A stretch of 64,000 bases of DNA from assembly GCA_963580285.1 (NCBI GenBank), contig OY757017.1, forward strand, positions 117,081,527-117,145,526. Direction: 5' to 3'. The translations under genes and the position numbers were made by a program. How positions within the stretch are numbered: position 1 is the stretch's first letter; the number at the start of each line of letters is the position of its first letter. The notes below the pieces were generated by a model. It did not search any database. It was not told where the DNA came from and saw only the letters and a program-made list of their open reading frames with translations. This document shows, piece by piece, positions 41,360 to 52,780 of this stretch. This DNA comes from Lucinisca nassula. Its lineage: Eukaryota; Mollusca; Bivalvia; Lucinida; Lucinidae.

Positions 41360-42005
41360 GAAACCAACTCTAGCTTTGAACTGTCTGTTACTTCAGAGGT
41401 TAGAGGAAGACAGCTCTGTTGGTGATATTTCAGCTCTGGCTTCGCCCAGCGCCGGTTTCTGCTCAGCGTCACTGATTACTTTTCCATCATATCCACTAGG
41501 ATCCCACTTTGCCTTGCCCTTTGCAATTTGTTTCTTCGACTTTAATGGTGTCCTTCTTGCGCTCCTTTTGACCACCATGGGAGCGTATGCTCATTTCTTG
41601 TTCGCCATACAGATATTTCTTTGGCATACGTTCCTCAGGCCTTCAGGTAACATGGCCTGTCCATCTTGACTGTGGTAGTTTCAGAAGATTGTTTACACTT
41701 TGCTTCTTTGCCCTTTTGCAGGACTTTCGTATCTGGAATCATGTCTTGCCGCTTAATCCTTAAGAGTTTTCTAAGACAGGTTGTATGGAAGTGATTCAGT
41801 CTTTTGGCGTGCCTTGGTTAACTGTCCATGTTTCACATGCATACAATAGTGTTGGCAGCGCAATGGCCCGTATACTGTCATTTTGGTATCAAACCTGACC
41901 CCACGTTGGCCACAAACACTACTGCGTGGTCGTCCAAATGCAGCACCAGGTTTGGCAACCATGGCATTGATTTCATCTTCCATGTGAACGACTCTTGACA
42001 GTGTG
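41360..42005 (-). pseudogene. LINE ORF, C-terminal part, degraded
   Basis: Minus strand: EDEINAMVAKPGAAFGRPRS, then RFDTKMTVYGPL and a downstream TKVLQKG / ERKKDTIK / TELSSSNL series. These follow the RT in a common animal LINE whose C-terminal part reads IAKA--AFGRLR...KVY...YACETW. Many stops. Confidence 0.75.
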
Positions 42006-42009
42006 CTCC

Positions 42010-42675
42010 CAAGGTACCATTTGCAATCTTTGATCTTTCACTGTGATCGTTGGCTCTTTATAGCCTTGCCAGGTGCTGGTGCTCTCGCTGTATTTTTGAT
42101 GCTGATTGTGAGGTCATAGCTGTCACAGGAGTCAGATACTTGATCTATACCTTTTTGCATCTTCTCTTCTGTTGGAACACATTTTGCCATGTCATCAGCA
42201 AAGAGGAACCCATTTAGCACCTCTGTCTGCACCTTGGATTTGGCTTGCAACCTTGGGAGATTAAAAGCTGAAAGCTTCCCATCAAAGCGATACTTAATAG
42301 GCATCCCATTGTAACCATCCTGGAATGCATCTGAGAGCATGACAGAGAACATCATGCTGAACAGTGCTGGGGCTAGCACAAAGCCTTGCTTGGCTCCATT
42401 TGTCACAAGGAATGGATCCGAAAACTCACCATCATTTTTCGACCGGTGTAATCATACCATTGTGGAACTGCCTCACCATTGCTAAGAATTTGGTTTGGTA
42501 GGTATCCAAACATCACCATGACTGACCAAAGACCCTCAAGACTGCCTTTGTTAAAAGCTTTGGTAAGGTCGACAAAGATCACGTATATGCCCGTAGTCTG
42601 TTCCTGGCAATTCTCTTGAAGCTGCCTTGCTGTGACGATCATGTTAGTTTTCCCCTCTGTCTTTTCTGGACCCAC
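42010..42675 (-). pseudogene. LINE reverse transcriptase domain, degraded
   Basis: Minus strand: ARQLQENCQEQTTGIYVIFV then DLTKAFN (motif A, usually DLTKAFD), TNGAKQGFVLAPALFSMMFS (motif B), and LNGFLFADDMAKCVP with the catalytic ADD (42191-42202). There is a frameshift near 42405. The C-terminal part SCDSYDLTISIKNT is typical of the APE-endonuclease LINE found in many molluscs. Confidence 0.88.
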
Positions 42676-42682
42676 ACTGGCT

Positions 42683-42760
42683 AAACTACGTAGTATGACC
42701 CATTTTCTTTCTTATGAATGTTTTCATTGCTCTTAAAGGAACTCATTTTTGATTTTTATT
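42683..42760 (+). repeat. 78-bp dispersed fragment, copy 2, inside the LINE
   Basis: Splits the LINE RT between FLPE and CGSRKDRG. Same 78 bp as 1352-1429 apart from about three changes. Confidence 0.75.
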
Positions 42761-42764
42761 CTGG

Positions 42765-43085
42765 TAGAAACCCTGACTGTTCAGTGTTCATTCAGTCGGT
42801 TAAACAATGCTCTTGCAAGGGCCTTCCCAGCAATTAACAATAATGAGAAACCACGATGATTGTCACAGGCCTGAAGTTCCCTTCGCGTTTGAATAGGTAA
42901 ATAATCGACGCATTCTTGAACTCTTGAGGGATGACTTCTTTTCTCCACTAAATGTGACATAACTATGCCATCTTCTTTGCAACTGGGTTACCCCCTGCTT
43001 TGTAGATCTATCTTTGCATGTGTTGCATCTGATCCTGGAGCCTTGCCGCAAGTCAGTAGGTTTATTGCTTTGTTGTTTCAGTAAC
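42765..43085 (-). pseudogene. LINE RT N-terminal part, degraded
   Basis: Minus strand shows LTCGKAPGSDATHAK-like sequence at about 43022-43065, then WRKEVIPQEFKNASIIYLFK and, nearer 42765, EQSGFLPE in a shifted frame. Confidence 0.75.
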
Positions 43086-43189
43086 AATTGGGAACTATAT
43101 ATTTATATAAGACAGTTCTATCAAACAGGCACAATAATCTCTTCGCACGACAACAGTACCAGATTTAGTCATCTTAACATCATGAAAAA

Positions 43190-43500
43190 CTATTCTCAAT
43201 ACCCATGTTATAAAATAGAAGGCAATGATCATGAATCGACACATTTGACTCGCAGCTCCCAGCAGTGACACCAAAGGTTAAGAAACGCAAACATGAAATA
43301 ATTGGACCATAATGGAAACACCAAAAGCAGAATGCCAAAAGGACAGTTTTTCCAACAAAATGGCCAACTGGCCATCCAGAACAAAATAATATAAGCAAAA
43401 GACACACTCGAAGATAAACAATACCAAACATAAACCGCGACAGAAGAACCGTTTCCATGCTCAACTCAGCTGAGCATGAACATTTTTATGCTCATAAATA
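43190..43500 (-). mobile_element. RT-element 3' UTR fragment inserted in the LINE
   Basis: ACACCAAAGGTTAAGAAACG, TTTTCCAACAAAATGGCCAA and ACCGCGACAGAAGAACCG match 49440-49630 and 63460-63640. It separates LINE parts that are adjacent in intact copies. Confidence 0.75.
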
Positions 43501-43504
43501 TTTA

Positions 43505-44290
43505 AATACAAACAAATCAGGCATTTGTCCTGCTCATATCTGCACAGAATGTCATTTATTCTGCAGCAGATGGTAGTCTGTTGATAGCACCATCATCGAA
43601 AGAGGATGGCCGATTAAGAACAATATCAAAGTGCTCAGTCCAGCTTTTCAAGATAGACTCTTTGTCAGTCAGAAGACTAGTTTCAATTGCACTGAGGACA
43701 GGGATGGATCCTGGGGACCAGAGACTGTCCTTAGTGCATCAAGGTACTTCTTCATATCCTTTTTGTCTGCAAAGTACTGGATTTCGTCAGCCATATTGCT
43801 CAGCCAGGAGTATTTCCTATCTATGTGTTTAGTTTGGACCGTCTTGCATATATCTGAATATTCCGCCTTCTTAGATACTGAGTTGGTACCACTGAGGTAT
43901 GCCGTGTGCTTTTTGGTGCTTCTCTGCGAGGAGCCGCTATCTCGTCAATCTACTCTTCATGTTTACGAGATACTGGTCCTATGTCTCTGAAGACTGTCAA
44001 GTTCTCTTCAAGATCATCTTAACTGAGTTTCGTTGCATCAAGTTTGCTTGAATGTTTGCCTCTTGCTGTCTTGTTTCAGCTTAAAGACATCTAGTCCATT
44101 GGTACTTACTTGCCTTGTGGTTGCCGTGCAGGCTGGGTGCACAGGCTGAGTCTGCTGACAACAAGCCTGTGATCTGTCCAGCAGTCTACACCACACAGAG
44201 TCTTTGTCACTCTGACATCCTGCGTGCCGTTCCTTTGAAAACAGGCAGAGCAAGACTAGACTCCAAAGACATTCGATAAGTGTCACAACT
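43505..44290 (-). pseudogene. LINE endonuclease end and linker, degraded
   Basis: Minus strand, several frames: RRMSE / RLCVVQTAGQITGLLSADSA (endonuclease C-terminal end, 44150-44250), linker GSIPVLSAIETSLLTDKESI, and LNRPSSFDDGAINRLPSAAE at 43562-43640. The endonuclease N-terminus is absent. Confidence 0.75.
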
Positions 44291-44295
44291 GGCAA

Positions 44296-44841
44296 AAACT
44301 ACTGAAATCGTTGTAAAACTTACAGCAATTCAACCAGGAAGCATTAAAATTAGATTTAACTTTATGGCGTTTGGCCCAGTCAACGCTATACCGAGTAGAT
44401 TTAGTTTGTACCTCGTCTCATTTATCTTTGGTGGGCTCATAATTTTGGATATATCTTCTAGTCCTTTAAGTAATTGATTCTGCGGAATTATGAAAATATA
44501 TATGGGGTCACTGATGTGGCCTAAGTGATCCAAACAAGCTACTCTGGTCCAGACAAACAGACAAAAAAAAAAAAAAAACACGTAAAAACAGTGGAGAAAT
44601 GGTCATAAACCGCTCAACTGAGTACTGAATGTAATATGTGCAGCAATATGGGTTGCTGAAAGATTTTTTAATGAATTTTAACATGGCATCCGTCTTCATC
44701 ATGCCTACTAAAAGATTTGAACAAACTTTTAGTCCTCGACCTCATAAAGGAGTCATACGAAATGTGGCTTTTATCCAGCTGTTTTAAAGTGTATTTGATA
44801 TCTGAGTGACACCGGACCAATATCAGTGTGATCAGAATGAT
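44296..44841. other. Unassigned sequence
   Basis: A poly-A tract at 44563-44578. No gene or family recognised. Confidence 0.4.
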
Positions 44842-44860
44842 ATGAGCGTGTTTTCGTGAT
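44842..44860. repeat. MITE-A right end only
   Basis: GAGCGTGTTTTCGTGATG alone. Confidence 0.6.
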
Positions 44861-45024
44861 GAAAGTCAATGAATAATGTTCACATTAGGTACTCATCCAG
44901 CTTTATTAACTTGGTTTGCTGATTGCATATACATTCTAAGTTCACAGGCATTAACAGTTTCCATTTTTTCCAATACAAAATCACAAATGGCTAAATTTTA
45001 TCTTTGTGTAAAATGGGCCAAGGT

Positions 45025-45303
45025 CATTACGCAAACACGCCTTTACAAATATATTACCACCTATATCGCCGAAAAAATGAAAATTTTAAGATGAAAAATT
45101 GTGATATTTTTCTTATGTCTGCTCAAAATAAAGATTGTGAGCACTCGTTAGAACCGCCTCGATGAGGCGGTTCTAACGAGTACCCACAATCTATATATTA
45201 GAGTAGAAATAAGCAAAATAAGGTATACCCCGGAAACCCCAGTTTTACTAAATTAAAGTGGGGTTCAAGGACTTCAAAATTATATAGGCGTGTTTTCGTG
45301 ATG
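45025..45303. mobile_element. MITE-A copy
   Basis: CATTACGCAAACACGCCTTT to GGCGTGTTTTCGTGATG. Forward orientation but hairpin loop GATG, the reverse of the usual. Confidence 0.93.
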
Positions 45304-45610
45304 CAACCCAGACTCATCATGTGACTAAATGACAATGGCATGGAGACAACAATATTATTATCGGTCATAGTTTCAAGGCAATTGTAGCACTGATTCCATA
45401 AAAAAGATGATAATTTTCAACATGTACGGTCATGACGGCCATTTTGTTCATGTTACCTGGGCCAGTGGAACAAAGTTTATTTTTTTTTCGTCCCATAAAC
45501 GCCTTATATAAAACTGACGCATGACGACCATTTTGTTCATGTGACCTGGACCAGTTGAACAAAGTTTGTTATTTTTCGTCCCATAAAAGCCTTACATAAA
45601 ACTGACTTCA

Positions 45611-45914
45611 CCGGCCCCCGCCCATAGGGGCTTGAAGAAATATATAGGCTGCATGATGCTTCCACGCAGAGCTGAATCCGGCCCGCACACTAGTACTGGT
45701 AAACCGCTTATTGGATCTAAGCCTGTCCAGGAACCGCGGTGCTAGGCGCACCGTCCATGCTAATAAACCCTATTGGTTTCATTGGGCGACAGGGCTTGAG
45801 TTGTCTTTTCATCTCAATGTCGGGTAAAAGTCCCACAAAATTGGAAGCAACGTCTCCAAAATGACCTTTACAGTGTTGACGGGGACGTTAAACCTCAAAT
45901 CAAACAAACAAACA
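45611..45914 (+). mobile_element. SINE-1 copy with 13-bp target duplication
   Basis: Full-length, flanked by AAAACTGACTTCA at 45598-45610 and 45915-45927. Confidence 0.95.
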
Positions 45915-46894
45915 AAAACTGACTTCAATTGTCCAGCAGTTTTTTATGAATAAATTTTTATCTTGATACCTCAGTGAACTTGATCCAAGGTCTCGTAGCG
46001 ACCTTGATCTGTGATACTCGTGTAGCTTCTTTTTTCATCTCATTGATTGCTTATACAAATTAAACGTTGCAACATCAGTTTTCGAGAAATAAACAATAAC
46101 CTCTTTTTCGCATATACAAGCATTTGCAACCAAATGTGACCATGAAGTAACTGGACCAAGGTCAAGACCGAGTTATCATTTGAACAAATTATGATGGGCC
46201 TAAGACCCAAATGGTATATAACCATGTTCAAAACAACCAGTCCATTTGTTCATAAGAACAGGGTTATTGAAGACTTTCTACCTTCTGCAGCGTGGCAATA
46301 TTGTTCACGTGACCAAACTCCTTGATATCATTTAACTTTTATTTCCTAGTTCCATAAAGTTTCATATAAGCTAAAGCACTCAGGTTACAAATAGCCTAGC
46401 GGTTTCTGAGAATAAACAATGTTTAATTTTCATATCTGAATAACCTTGGGCCATGGTCAAGGAATAAACTTTAATACCACTGTAAATCCATTTACTGATT
46501 TAACTGACTGCAAATACAAATTGTCAGTTCGCATGCTACAATAGTTCCCGAAAAATACACGTTTTAGACTCATTCCCAAACAAAAGCCTATGCAACCAAA
46601 GTTGACCCTGGCCTAAAATAGGTAATGGTCATTCAGGGATCATCATTTGAAGAAACTATCACTGGCTCGAGTCCCCTATGATACATGCCATGTTTCATGA
46701 TCATCAGATTACCTGTTTTGACAAAGATGATTTCTGAAGCATTACTATGCATTGCAGAAAGATTTAGCAAATCGATCGATCCAAGCGCAAACTTGACATG
46801 TCAAATTGTGACGTGAGCCGTGTGTGAATGAGGGTATTTTTGGACGGAAATTTACAACAGTCATTAAAGTCTGTTTCATAAACGCGACGAGAGC

Positions 46895-46979
46895 GATAAA
46901 TAGGAATGCTCAGCGGTTTACGGTCGGTTTCAGATTATGCCGCTCAATCTATTTCTCAAAGCCCCGACGGGCGGGGCCT
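46895..46979 (-). mobile_element. SINE-1 fragment
   Basis: CAGCGGTTTACGGTCGG to GCCCCGACGGGCGGGGCC. Confidence 0.7.
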
Positions 46980-47040
46980 TAGTATATGAAGTTTATATCT
47001 GAAAATGATTATGGCGATGAATGTGTCAATTTATGTTTTA

Positions 47041-47730
47041 TCAGCTATCGCCAGCTTTAAAGCCACGGACAGAAATCACAAAAGCTCTTTGTTGATATAC
47101 ACGAGCATCAAAAGCTCTGACAAGATCGGCATTGTGCGCAGGCTATAATCAGACATGGACCTTTCAAGCACCAACAACTTTATGGGTCGATTGTTTGTCA
47201 ATCGACCCAAAGTTACTAAGCATAAAAACGCTTCAGTGCTGAAGTCCATGTGACTATCACTGATTTGCATGAAACCCATATTACTTATTTATTGAAAATA
47301 GTAGCCTTAATTTTATCGCAGTAGGTTATCTATAGAATCTGGACAGGAACCATGAGTCGGGCTTGACAAATGTCGTAGACCCAACTCATACGCCACAGAA
47401 CATGACGTCTTATCAGGGTCTGGACTCTTTGCTTACAGTAAAAGAATTAAGGATCGGACGACGCAAAACGCAGCGTCTGATCAGGGTCTATACATTTTGC
47501 TTAAAAACTTGAATTTAAGGGTTAAACAAAACCTTTTATGTCCAGGACTATTTTCCCAGCCTACACTCAGAGACAATTGACCCACCGGTATTCAATGCTT
47601 TGATTTTTCATCAGCATGTTGATGAAATACCATTCAGAAAAGTTTTGAGATTAATTTTGGCATACACTGTTGCCACGCATCCGGCTGAAAGAGCCATACA
47701 AACCGAAGTTGAAAATCTTAGCAAGTGTTC
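47041..47730. other. Mostly unassigned, with MITE-C core traces
   Basis: AACATGACGTCTTATCAGGG (47400) and GCGTCTGATCAGGGTC (47473) are MITE-C core fragments. The rest is unassigned. Confidence 0.4.
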
Positions 47731-47734
47731 AAAT

Positions 47735-47800
47735 GACTCGGGATCGATCATGCGACCCCTGGTTTACAAGGCGAGTAGCATTGAGCGCAGAGGAAAATCA
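47735..47800 (-). mobile_element. tRNA-Thr-like SINE head fragment
   Basis: GGGATCGATCATGCGACCCC and TTTACAAGGCGAGTAGC correspond to 40909-40955. Confidence 0.5.
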
Positions 47801-47829
47801 GATTCTCCGTCACTGACAAAACCATAAGT

Positions 47830-48129
47830 TTGTTTGTTTGATTTGAGGTTTAACGTCCCCGTCAACACTGTAAAGGTCATTTTGGAGACAGTGCTTCCAA
47901 TTTTGTGGGACTTTTACCCGACATCGAGATGAAATGACATCTCAAGCCCTGTCGTCCAATGAAACCAATAGGGTTTATTAACATGGACGGTCCGCCTCGC
48001 ACCGCGGTTCCTGAACAGGCTTAGATCCTCTAAGCGGTTTACCAGTACTAGTGTGCGGGCCGGATTCAGCTCTGCGTGGAAGCATTGTGCAGCCCATATA
48101 TTTCTTCAAGCCCCTATGGGCGGGGGCGG
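47830..48129 (-). mobile_element. SINE-1 copy with 15-bp target duplication
   Basis: Full-length, flanked by GACAAAACCATAAGT at 47815-47829 and 48130-48144. Confidence 0.96.
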
Positions 48130-48144
48130 GACAAAACCATAAGT

Positions 48145-49050
48145 ACGAGCGTAGTCCTAACTCCATTGTTTGGTTAAAGCAAGCTGAAAGCTTCAGGTAC
48201 CTTAACTAGAAGTATGGCGAACTAGTTCACACTCACATTCTGACCATTTCATGGAAGACGAAGACTTGGCGGCTCTCTTGAATTCCCACATTCTGTTATT
48301 GTTAGGAGCAAATGTGAGGCAATTTTCTGCCTTTGTTAAACTGCAAAGTAGTTACATTGACCATTTCAAGATCGTAACATGATAATCTTAATGACCTATG
48401 TTTCATCTTGCAACAACATATCAATCATGGTTATGCGTTAATAGGTCCTTCAATAAAACATGGTGGAACACTTGAAATTTTATCAGTTATTTTCTTACGT
48501 TTAGTTCTAATTTACATATGGCGGGAACTACCCTCTAATCAGAATCCTGGTCAGTTGCTTAAATTGGTTTTGACATTTTGTTAACAAATCACAGGCCTAG
48601 TTTACATATAGCGGGTGTTTCAATCTATCCGTCGTACCCATGAGCCCATATAAAAGTGTCTTTTAGGCCTCTACACGGGCACAAGCGCGGAATATTTCTT
48701 TAAATCACAACTCGTTAGGCATCTGCTATCAGTGATGGCATCTAAAATGATCCCAGAAGATCTCGTTGACATTTAAGGTCCACATGCAGTTCAGTGGGGA
48801 CACCCGTTGCTCCTTAATTGAAGCGTCATTGGGGAATTTATACAGCATGACGTATACTGAATTTTGCAACTTTTTGCAAGAGGTGTAAGTTTCAGGCTCT
48901 CAGAGTTTCTTTCCTGGATTTGGAAAACGAGTACATAGAACTTACAGAACGTAACTATCACAAAGTTGTGAGTCTTGTGGGAGCACTGACTCATTGAGAA
49001 TTAATATCAAAGTAACGGAGGGTACCTCGCCAAGGTAGGTCTTTAATACA
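48145..49050. other. Unassigned sequence
   Basis: TAGTTCTAATTTACATATGGCGGG and AGTTTACATATAGCGGG (48502 and 48597) are a short direct repeat. No gene seen. Confidence 0.4.
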
Positions 49051-49084
49051 TGTACTTAAAACCAGATACAAGAGCAAAAATCTC

Positions 49085-49280
49085 TCAAAGGATTATACGT
49101 AAACGGTTAACCAGTGCGCCAAAAACTGGCAACTGCTCTTCTTGAATCATCGGAATGGAGAGAATGACAGTAGAAAAGACTCCATGATCAATCTCAACGA
49201 CACCGACAGGTATCGAACCCGCGTCGTCCTGATCGCCAGTCAGACGCGCATCCGACTGAGCTACCGAAGCCGGACGTTAA
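49085..49280 (-). mobile_element. SINE-3, tRNA-derived
   Basis: Minus strand: CGGCTTCGGTAGCTCAGTCG (box A-like), GCGCGTCTGACTGGCGATCA and GCGGGTTCGATACC (box B), then body to CGCACTGGTTAACC. The head looks like a tRNA with anticodon-loop changes, but the acceptor stem does not close. Confidence 0.75.
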
Positions 49281-49389
49281 GTGTTGGCTACTCGATCATG
49301 AGTGTAACTTTACCGAATTCAGTGCGACAGATGTGCATTCGTATGTGTTGCTAGACACAAAAAATTATGAAAAGCAAAATAGATGGGAA

Positions 49390-50180
49390 AGTAGAAGTAA
49401 AACAAAGATCAGGAATTGATACAATTAACTTACTCCATCCATAAAAGACACCAAAGGGAAAGAAATACAAACATTAAGCGACCAGACCATAATGGAAACC
49501 TAAACAAAGGAAGGCCATTATGGACAGTTACTTTCCCACAAAATGGCCATATGGCCATCCAAAATTAAAAGACACAAGTGATACACACAGTAAGTAACAA
49601 ACAACAACATAAATAAATCGCCACAGAAGAGCCGCCTTGGAACGGTCAGTGGAAGATTTCCACTGGGGGGCTTAAATCGATTTTACGTGGCCACAATCCT
49701 CGCCCTTACTTCCGTCGCGATTTAGACAAATAATTTGTTCAGTCCGCATGAAGGCCTCCTAACTCATCAGTGCAACATCTCCGTGAACACAGAAATCAAA
49801 GAACCACAGAGGTGAGACAACGGTGAGGACTCGACAGCAAGAAACCACTGAAATGCTGGAGCAAAAGAAAACCAACAGTTAGACTCCGATGAGCCCGACC
49901 AGAGACAGAGCATCAGGCACCAACCAACATTATCTCTTTAATTTTCAATAAGCCTTTACGTTGGAGCCGTCATAGAATCTGAGGCCTGACCCACCGGCGT
50001 GCAATTAAAGAGGGAAGCAAAGTTGCCAACCGTGATTGGGTTAACTACCATGCATGCAGTCTGTCGTATAATATCCATGTTGTACCCAATCTTTTTATAT
50101 CGAAGAATGATTTTACGAAATTGGGTGCTGAAGTCATTGCGGTTATATATTTTTCTGAATTTATATACTAAGTCACCATA
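49390..50180 (-). mobile_element. RT element, 3' coding end and 3' UTR
   Basis: Reverse complement of 19690-20930 without the internal duplication. The coding end covers 49990-50180 and is degraded; the UTR has the short C run and GGCCATATGGCCATTTTGTG. Confidence 0.88.
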
Positions 50181-50264
50181 AGCCTAAATGAGAACGTGTG
50201 AGCTAAAATATCTATATGGACCAAATCCCGCTAAAATGCATGCCACATTTTTAACCATTACCTC

Positions 50265-50495
50265 TTGGATATTTTTGTTCTGCTTTTACGGACCTTTAAA
50301 AATCATTTCACATATCGGGACGATCCTTAATCAGAGTCGGGCGAAAACTGGAGTACTCGGAGAAAAGACACCTGACCTTCCGTTGCAGAACTTGGCGTTT
50401 CACATGTGATCCGAGTGGGGCTCGAATCACAGCGGTTAGAGACCCAAAGATTAAGAGTCAGCGCCTTTACTCATCAAGCCAGGAAGGCCCGGTTA
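50265..50495 (-). mobile_element. SINE-2 copy
   Basis: GTTGCAGAACTTGGCGTTTC and GGGGCTCGAATCAC (box B complement), then TTACTCATCAAGCCAGGAAG in place of box A. Confidence 0.75.
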
Positions 50496-50512
50496 ATCAC
50501 TTGGGCATAGTG

Positions 50513-50790
50513 TTTGTTTGATTTGAGGTTTAACGTCCCCGACAACACTGTAAAGGTCATTTTGGAGACGTTGCTTCCGATGTTGTGGGACTTTTATCCG
50601 ACATTGAGATGAAATGACAAATCAAGCCCTACCGCCCATAAAAACCGTTAGGGTTTAAGGAGAGGTCCGACTCGCATCACTTTTCCTGGGCAGGCTAAGA
50701 TTTTAACTGTTTACCAGTACTCAAGTTCGGTCGGTTACAGCTCTGCGCGGAAGCATCGTGTAGCCCAACCTATTTCTCCAGGCCCCGATA
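50513..50790 (-). mobile_element. SINE-1 copy
   Basis: TTTGATTTGAGGTTTAACGT to TATTTCTCCAGGCCCCGAT; the last bases are missing. Confidence 0.85.
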
Positions 50791-50794
50791 GTGT

Positions 50795-51015
50795 CATTGT
50801 TTATATCTGCTATCCAGCACAATCTGAAGATGTACCTCTGTTTACCGCAGTCATAATAGCATACTGAAGGTTGTCTTTAACCGCAGCTCGAAGTTCGCTT
50901 GTGTGAAGAAGTTTTTTGATGTACTGAAAACACAATTCCACAGGGTTTAATGTGGGCGCGAAAACAGGCGTGAACACGTATTCAGTTCCTGCTTCCTCCA
51001 ACATTACAACCATAA
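50795..51015 (-). pseudogene. DDE transposase C-terminal fragment
   Basis: Minus strand gives MVVMLEEAGTEYVFTPVFAP then TLNPVELCFQYIKKLLH. The P-x-LNP-(I/V)E-xxx-x-x-K block around the last catalytic Glu is typical of IS630/Tc1/mariner-type transposases. Only about 65 residues remain, without the two Asp blocks. It differs from the transposase at 39440. Confidence 0.7.
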
Positions 51016-51112
51016 TCTGTCCGACTCGGAACAGTCCAACAATATTGGAAACTACATCTCAACAATGACCTACACAGTGTTGAAGGGGACGTTAAACCTC
51101 TAAACAATGAAA
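51016..51112 (+). mobile_element. SINE-1 3' end fragment
   Basis: ATTGGAAACTACATCTCAAC to GACGTTAAACCTCTAAACAA. Confidence 0.75.
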
Positions 51113-51232
51113 AAATGGTGTATAGCACAGTTTTCTTTGGATTTAATCCTCTGGATTTAAACACATATTTCCATTATTGTCATATGAATGCACGGCCTCG
51201 TGAAAAAAAAATCAAAAACCGTATCTATATTG

Positions 51233-51550
51233 CTGGCCCCACCCACAATATTTGCGGTGTTGGGGTGGAACCGGGCTTAATGAAATAGATGGGCTGCATG
51301 ATGCTTCCACGCAGAGCTAAAACCGACCGCAAACGAGTACTGGAACAGCTTAGATGATCTAAGCCTGTCAAGACAAAGTGATGCGTGTTGGACCATCCAT
51401 GCATGTACACCCTCTTAGTTTCATTGGGTGGCAGGTCTTGAGATGTCATTCCATCTCAATGTCGAGGTAAAAGTCACACAAAATTGGAAGCAACGTCTCA
51501 GAATGACCTACATAGTGTTGACGGGGACGATTAACCTCAAATCAAACAAC
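51233..51550 (+). mobile_element. SINE-1 copy
   Basis: CCGGGCTTAATGAAATAGAT to AACCTCAAATCAAACAAC. Confidence 0.82.
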
Positions 51551-51664
51551 ATTTGCGTATGAAATACCGTATACTCCAATAAGCAAACTGAGTTTTCTGC
51601 CCGCGGAGAAATTCAACGGCTAATTCCCCCGTTGTCCATAATACATGGTGACAACAAGCGACAG

Positions 51665-51905
51665 TCCGCACCGCCCATCGGGGCTTGGAGAAAAAAATGG
51701 GCTGTGTGATGTTGTCACGCAAAGGTAAAACTGACCACACATGAGTACTGGTAAACCGCTTAGAAGGCTGAGCCTGCCCAGGCCAGACCACCCAATGCAT
51801 ATAAGACTTTGGTTTCATTGGGCGACAGGGCTTGAGTTGTCCTTTCATCTTAGTGTCGGGTAAAAATAGTGTTGACGGGGACGTTAAACCTCAAATCAAT
51901 CAATC
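51665..51905 (+). mobile_element. SINE-1 copy, internally deleted
   Basis: CACCGCCCATCGGGGCTTGG to AAACCTCAAATCAATCAATC. CAACAAGC on both sides may be a short target duplication. Confidence 0.8.
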
Positions 51906-52195
51906 AACAAGCTGGAGGTTCGTCAAAATAAGGGCTGGTGCTGTGGAGAACGTCAATGAAAAACTTGCGTGAAACGAAACGGACTATAGACAAGCATCGG
52001 TAACGCTCTTCCACAAAACTACTTCTGATTGGTTATTATGCTTGAACAGTATGACGCAGTTATAAACAATCTGTGATTACGCGAGCCCAATAGATTGACA
52101 CTTGTACGGCTGTTTTGCTAGATCTTTTTGCAATCGATAATATTAGTTTCCACTTTTTTCCCAATATAAAATCACAAGGTACTAATTTTGACTTT
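51906..52195. other. Unassigned sequence
   Basis: Near 52110-52190 it resembles the flank of the MITE-A at 45025 (TTTCCACTTTTTTCCCAAT). Confidence 0.35.
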
Positions 52196-52405
52196 CATCA
52201 CGAAAACATACCTATATAATTTTGACCTCACTTGAACCCCACTTTTATATAGTAAAACTGGGGTTTCTGGGGGTAAACCTTATTTTTCTTATTTCTGCTT
52301 TTTGAGCAGAAATAAGATAAAATATCACAATTTTGCATCATAAAATTTTCATTTTTTTCGGCGATAAAGGTGGCAGTGTATTTGTACAGGCGTGTTTGCG
52401 TAATG
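52196..52405. mobile_element. MITE-A copy without its central hairpin
   Basis: CATCACGAAAACATACCTAT to CAGGCGTGTTTGCGTAATG. TTATTTCTGCTTTTTGAGCA runs directly across the point where about 70 bp of hairpin stand in other copies. Confidence 0.92.
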
Positions 52406-52623
52406 TATGTGAGAGGGATCAAGGTCAATCCAGTCTCATCATTTAAATAAATTACAAATGGCCGAGTCCCTAATGCTAAATATGCAGTTTAAATGCAATT
52501 GGATCACTTGATCTAGAGAAAATAAGATTTGGAAGATTGTACAGTATATGGTCATGACGCCCATGTGCTTCATATGACCTGGACTAATTTAACGAAATCA
52601 CAGAAATATAGTGCATTTAAAAA

Positions 52624-52780
52624 AGGTATTTTGGGTGCTCGTTAGAACCGCCTCGTTGAGGTGGTTCTAACGAGTACCAACAACCAATGTCTTGGAGCAT
52701 AAATAAGGAAAATAATATTTACCCACTAAACCCCAGCTTCTCTACATAAAGTGGGGTTTACAGACTTGTTCACTTGATGT
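52624..52780. mobile_element. MITE-B half copy
   Basis: Hairpin GCTCGTTAGAACCGCCTC with loop GTTG, second hairpin, right end GACTTGTTCACTTGATG. Confidence 0.8.

Larger units (their letters stand above)
45304..47040. repeat. Old degraded tandem element, with a SINE-1 inserted
   Basis: Repeated phrases CATGACGGCCATTTTGTTCA, CCAGTGGAACAAAGTTT, TCATTTGAACAAATTATGAT and TGCAACCAAA with unit length a few hundred bp. The same phrases occur at 52430-54520. Confidence 0.55.

Noticed and set aside
42683..43990. Plus-strand open frames of 80-120 codons at 43.6-44.0 kb and 41.4-41.7 kb
   Set aside because: They lie opposite the LINE, whose motifs are clear on the minus strand.
49192..49275. tRNA gene on the minus strand
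   Set aside because: No closing acceptor stem, and it is fused to a repeated SINE-3 body.
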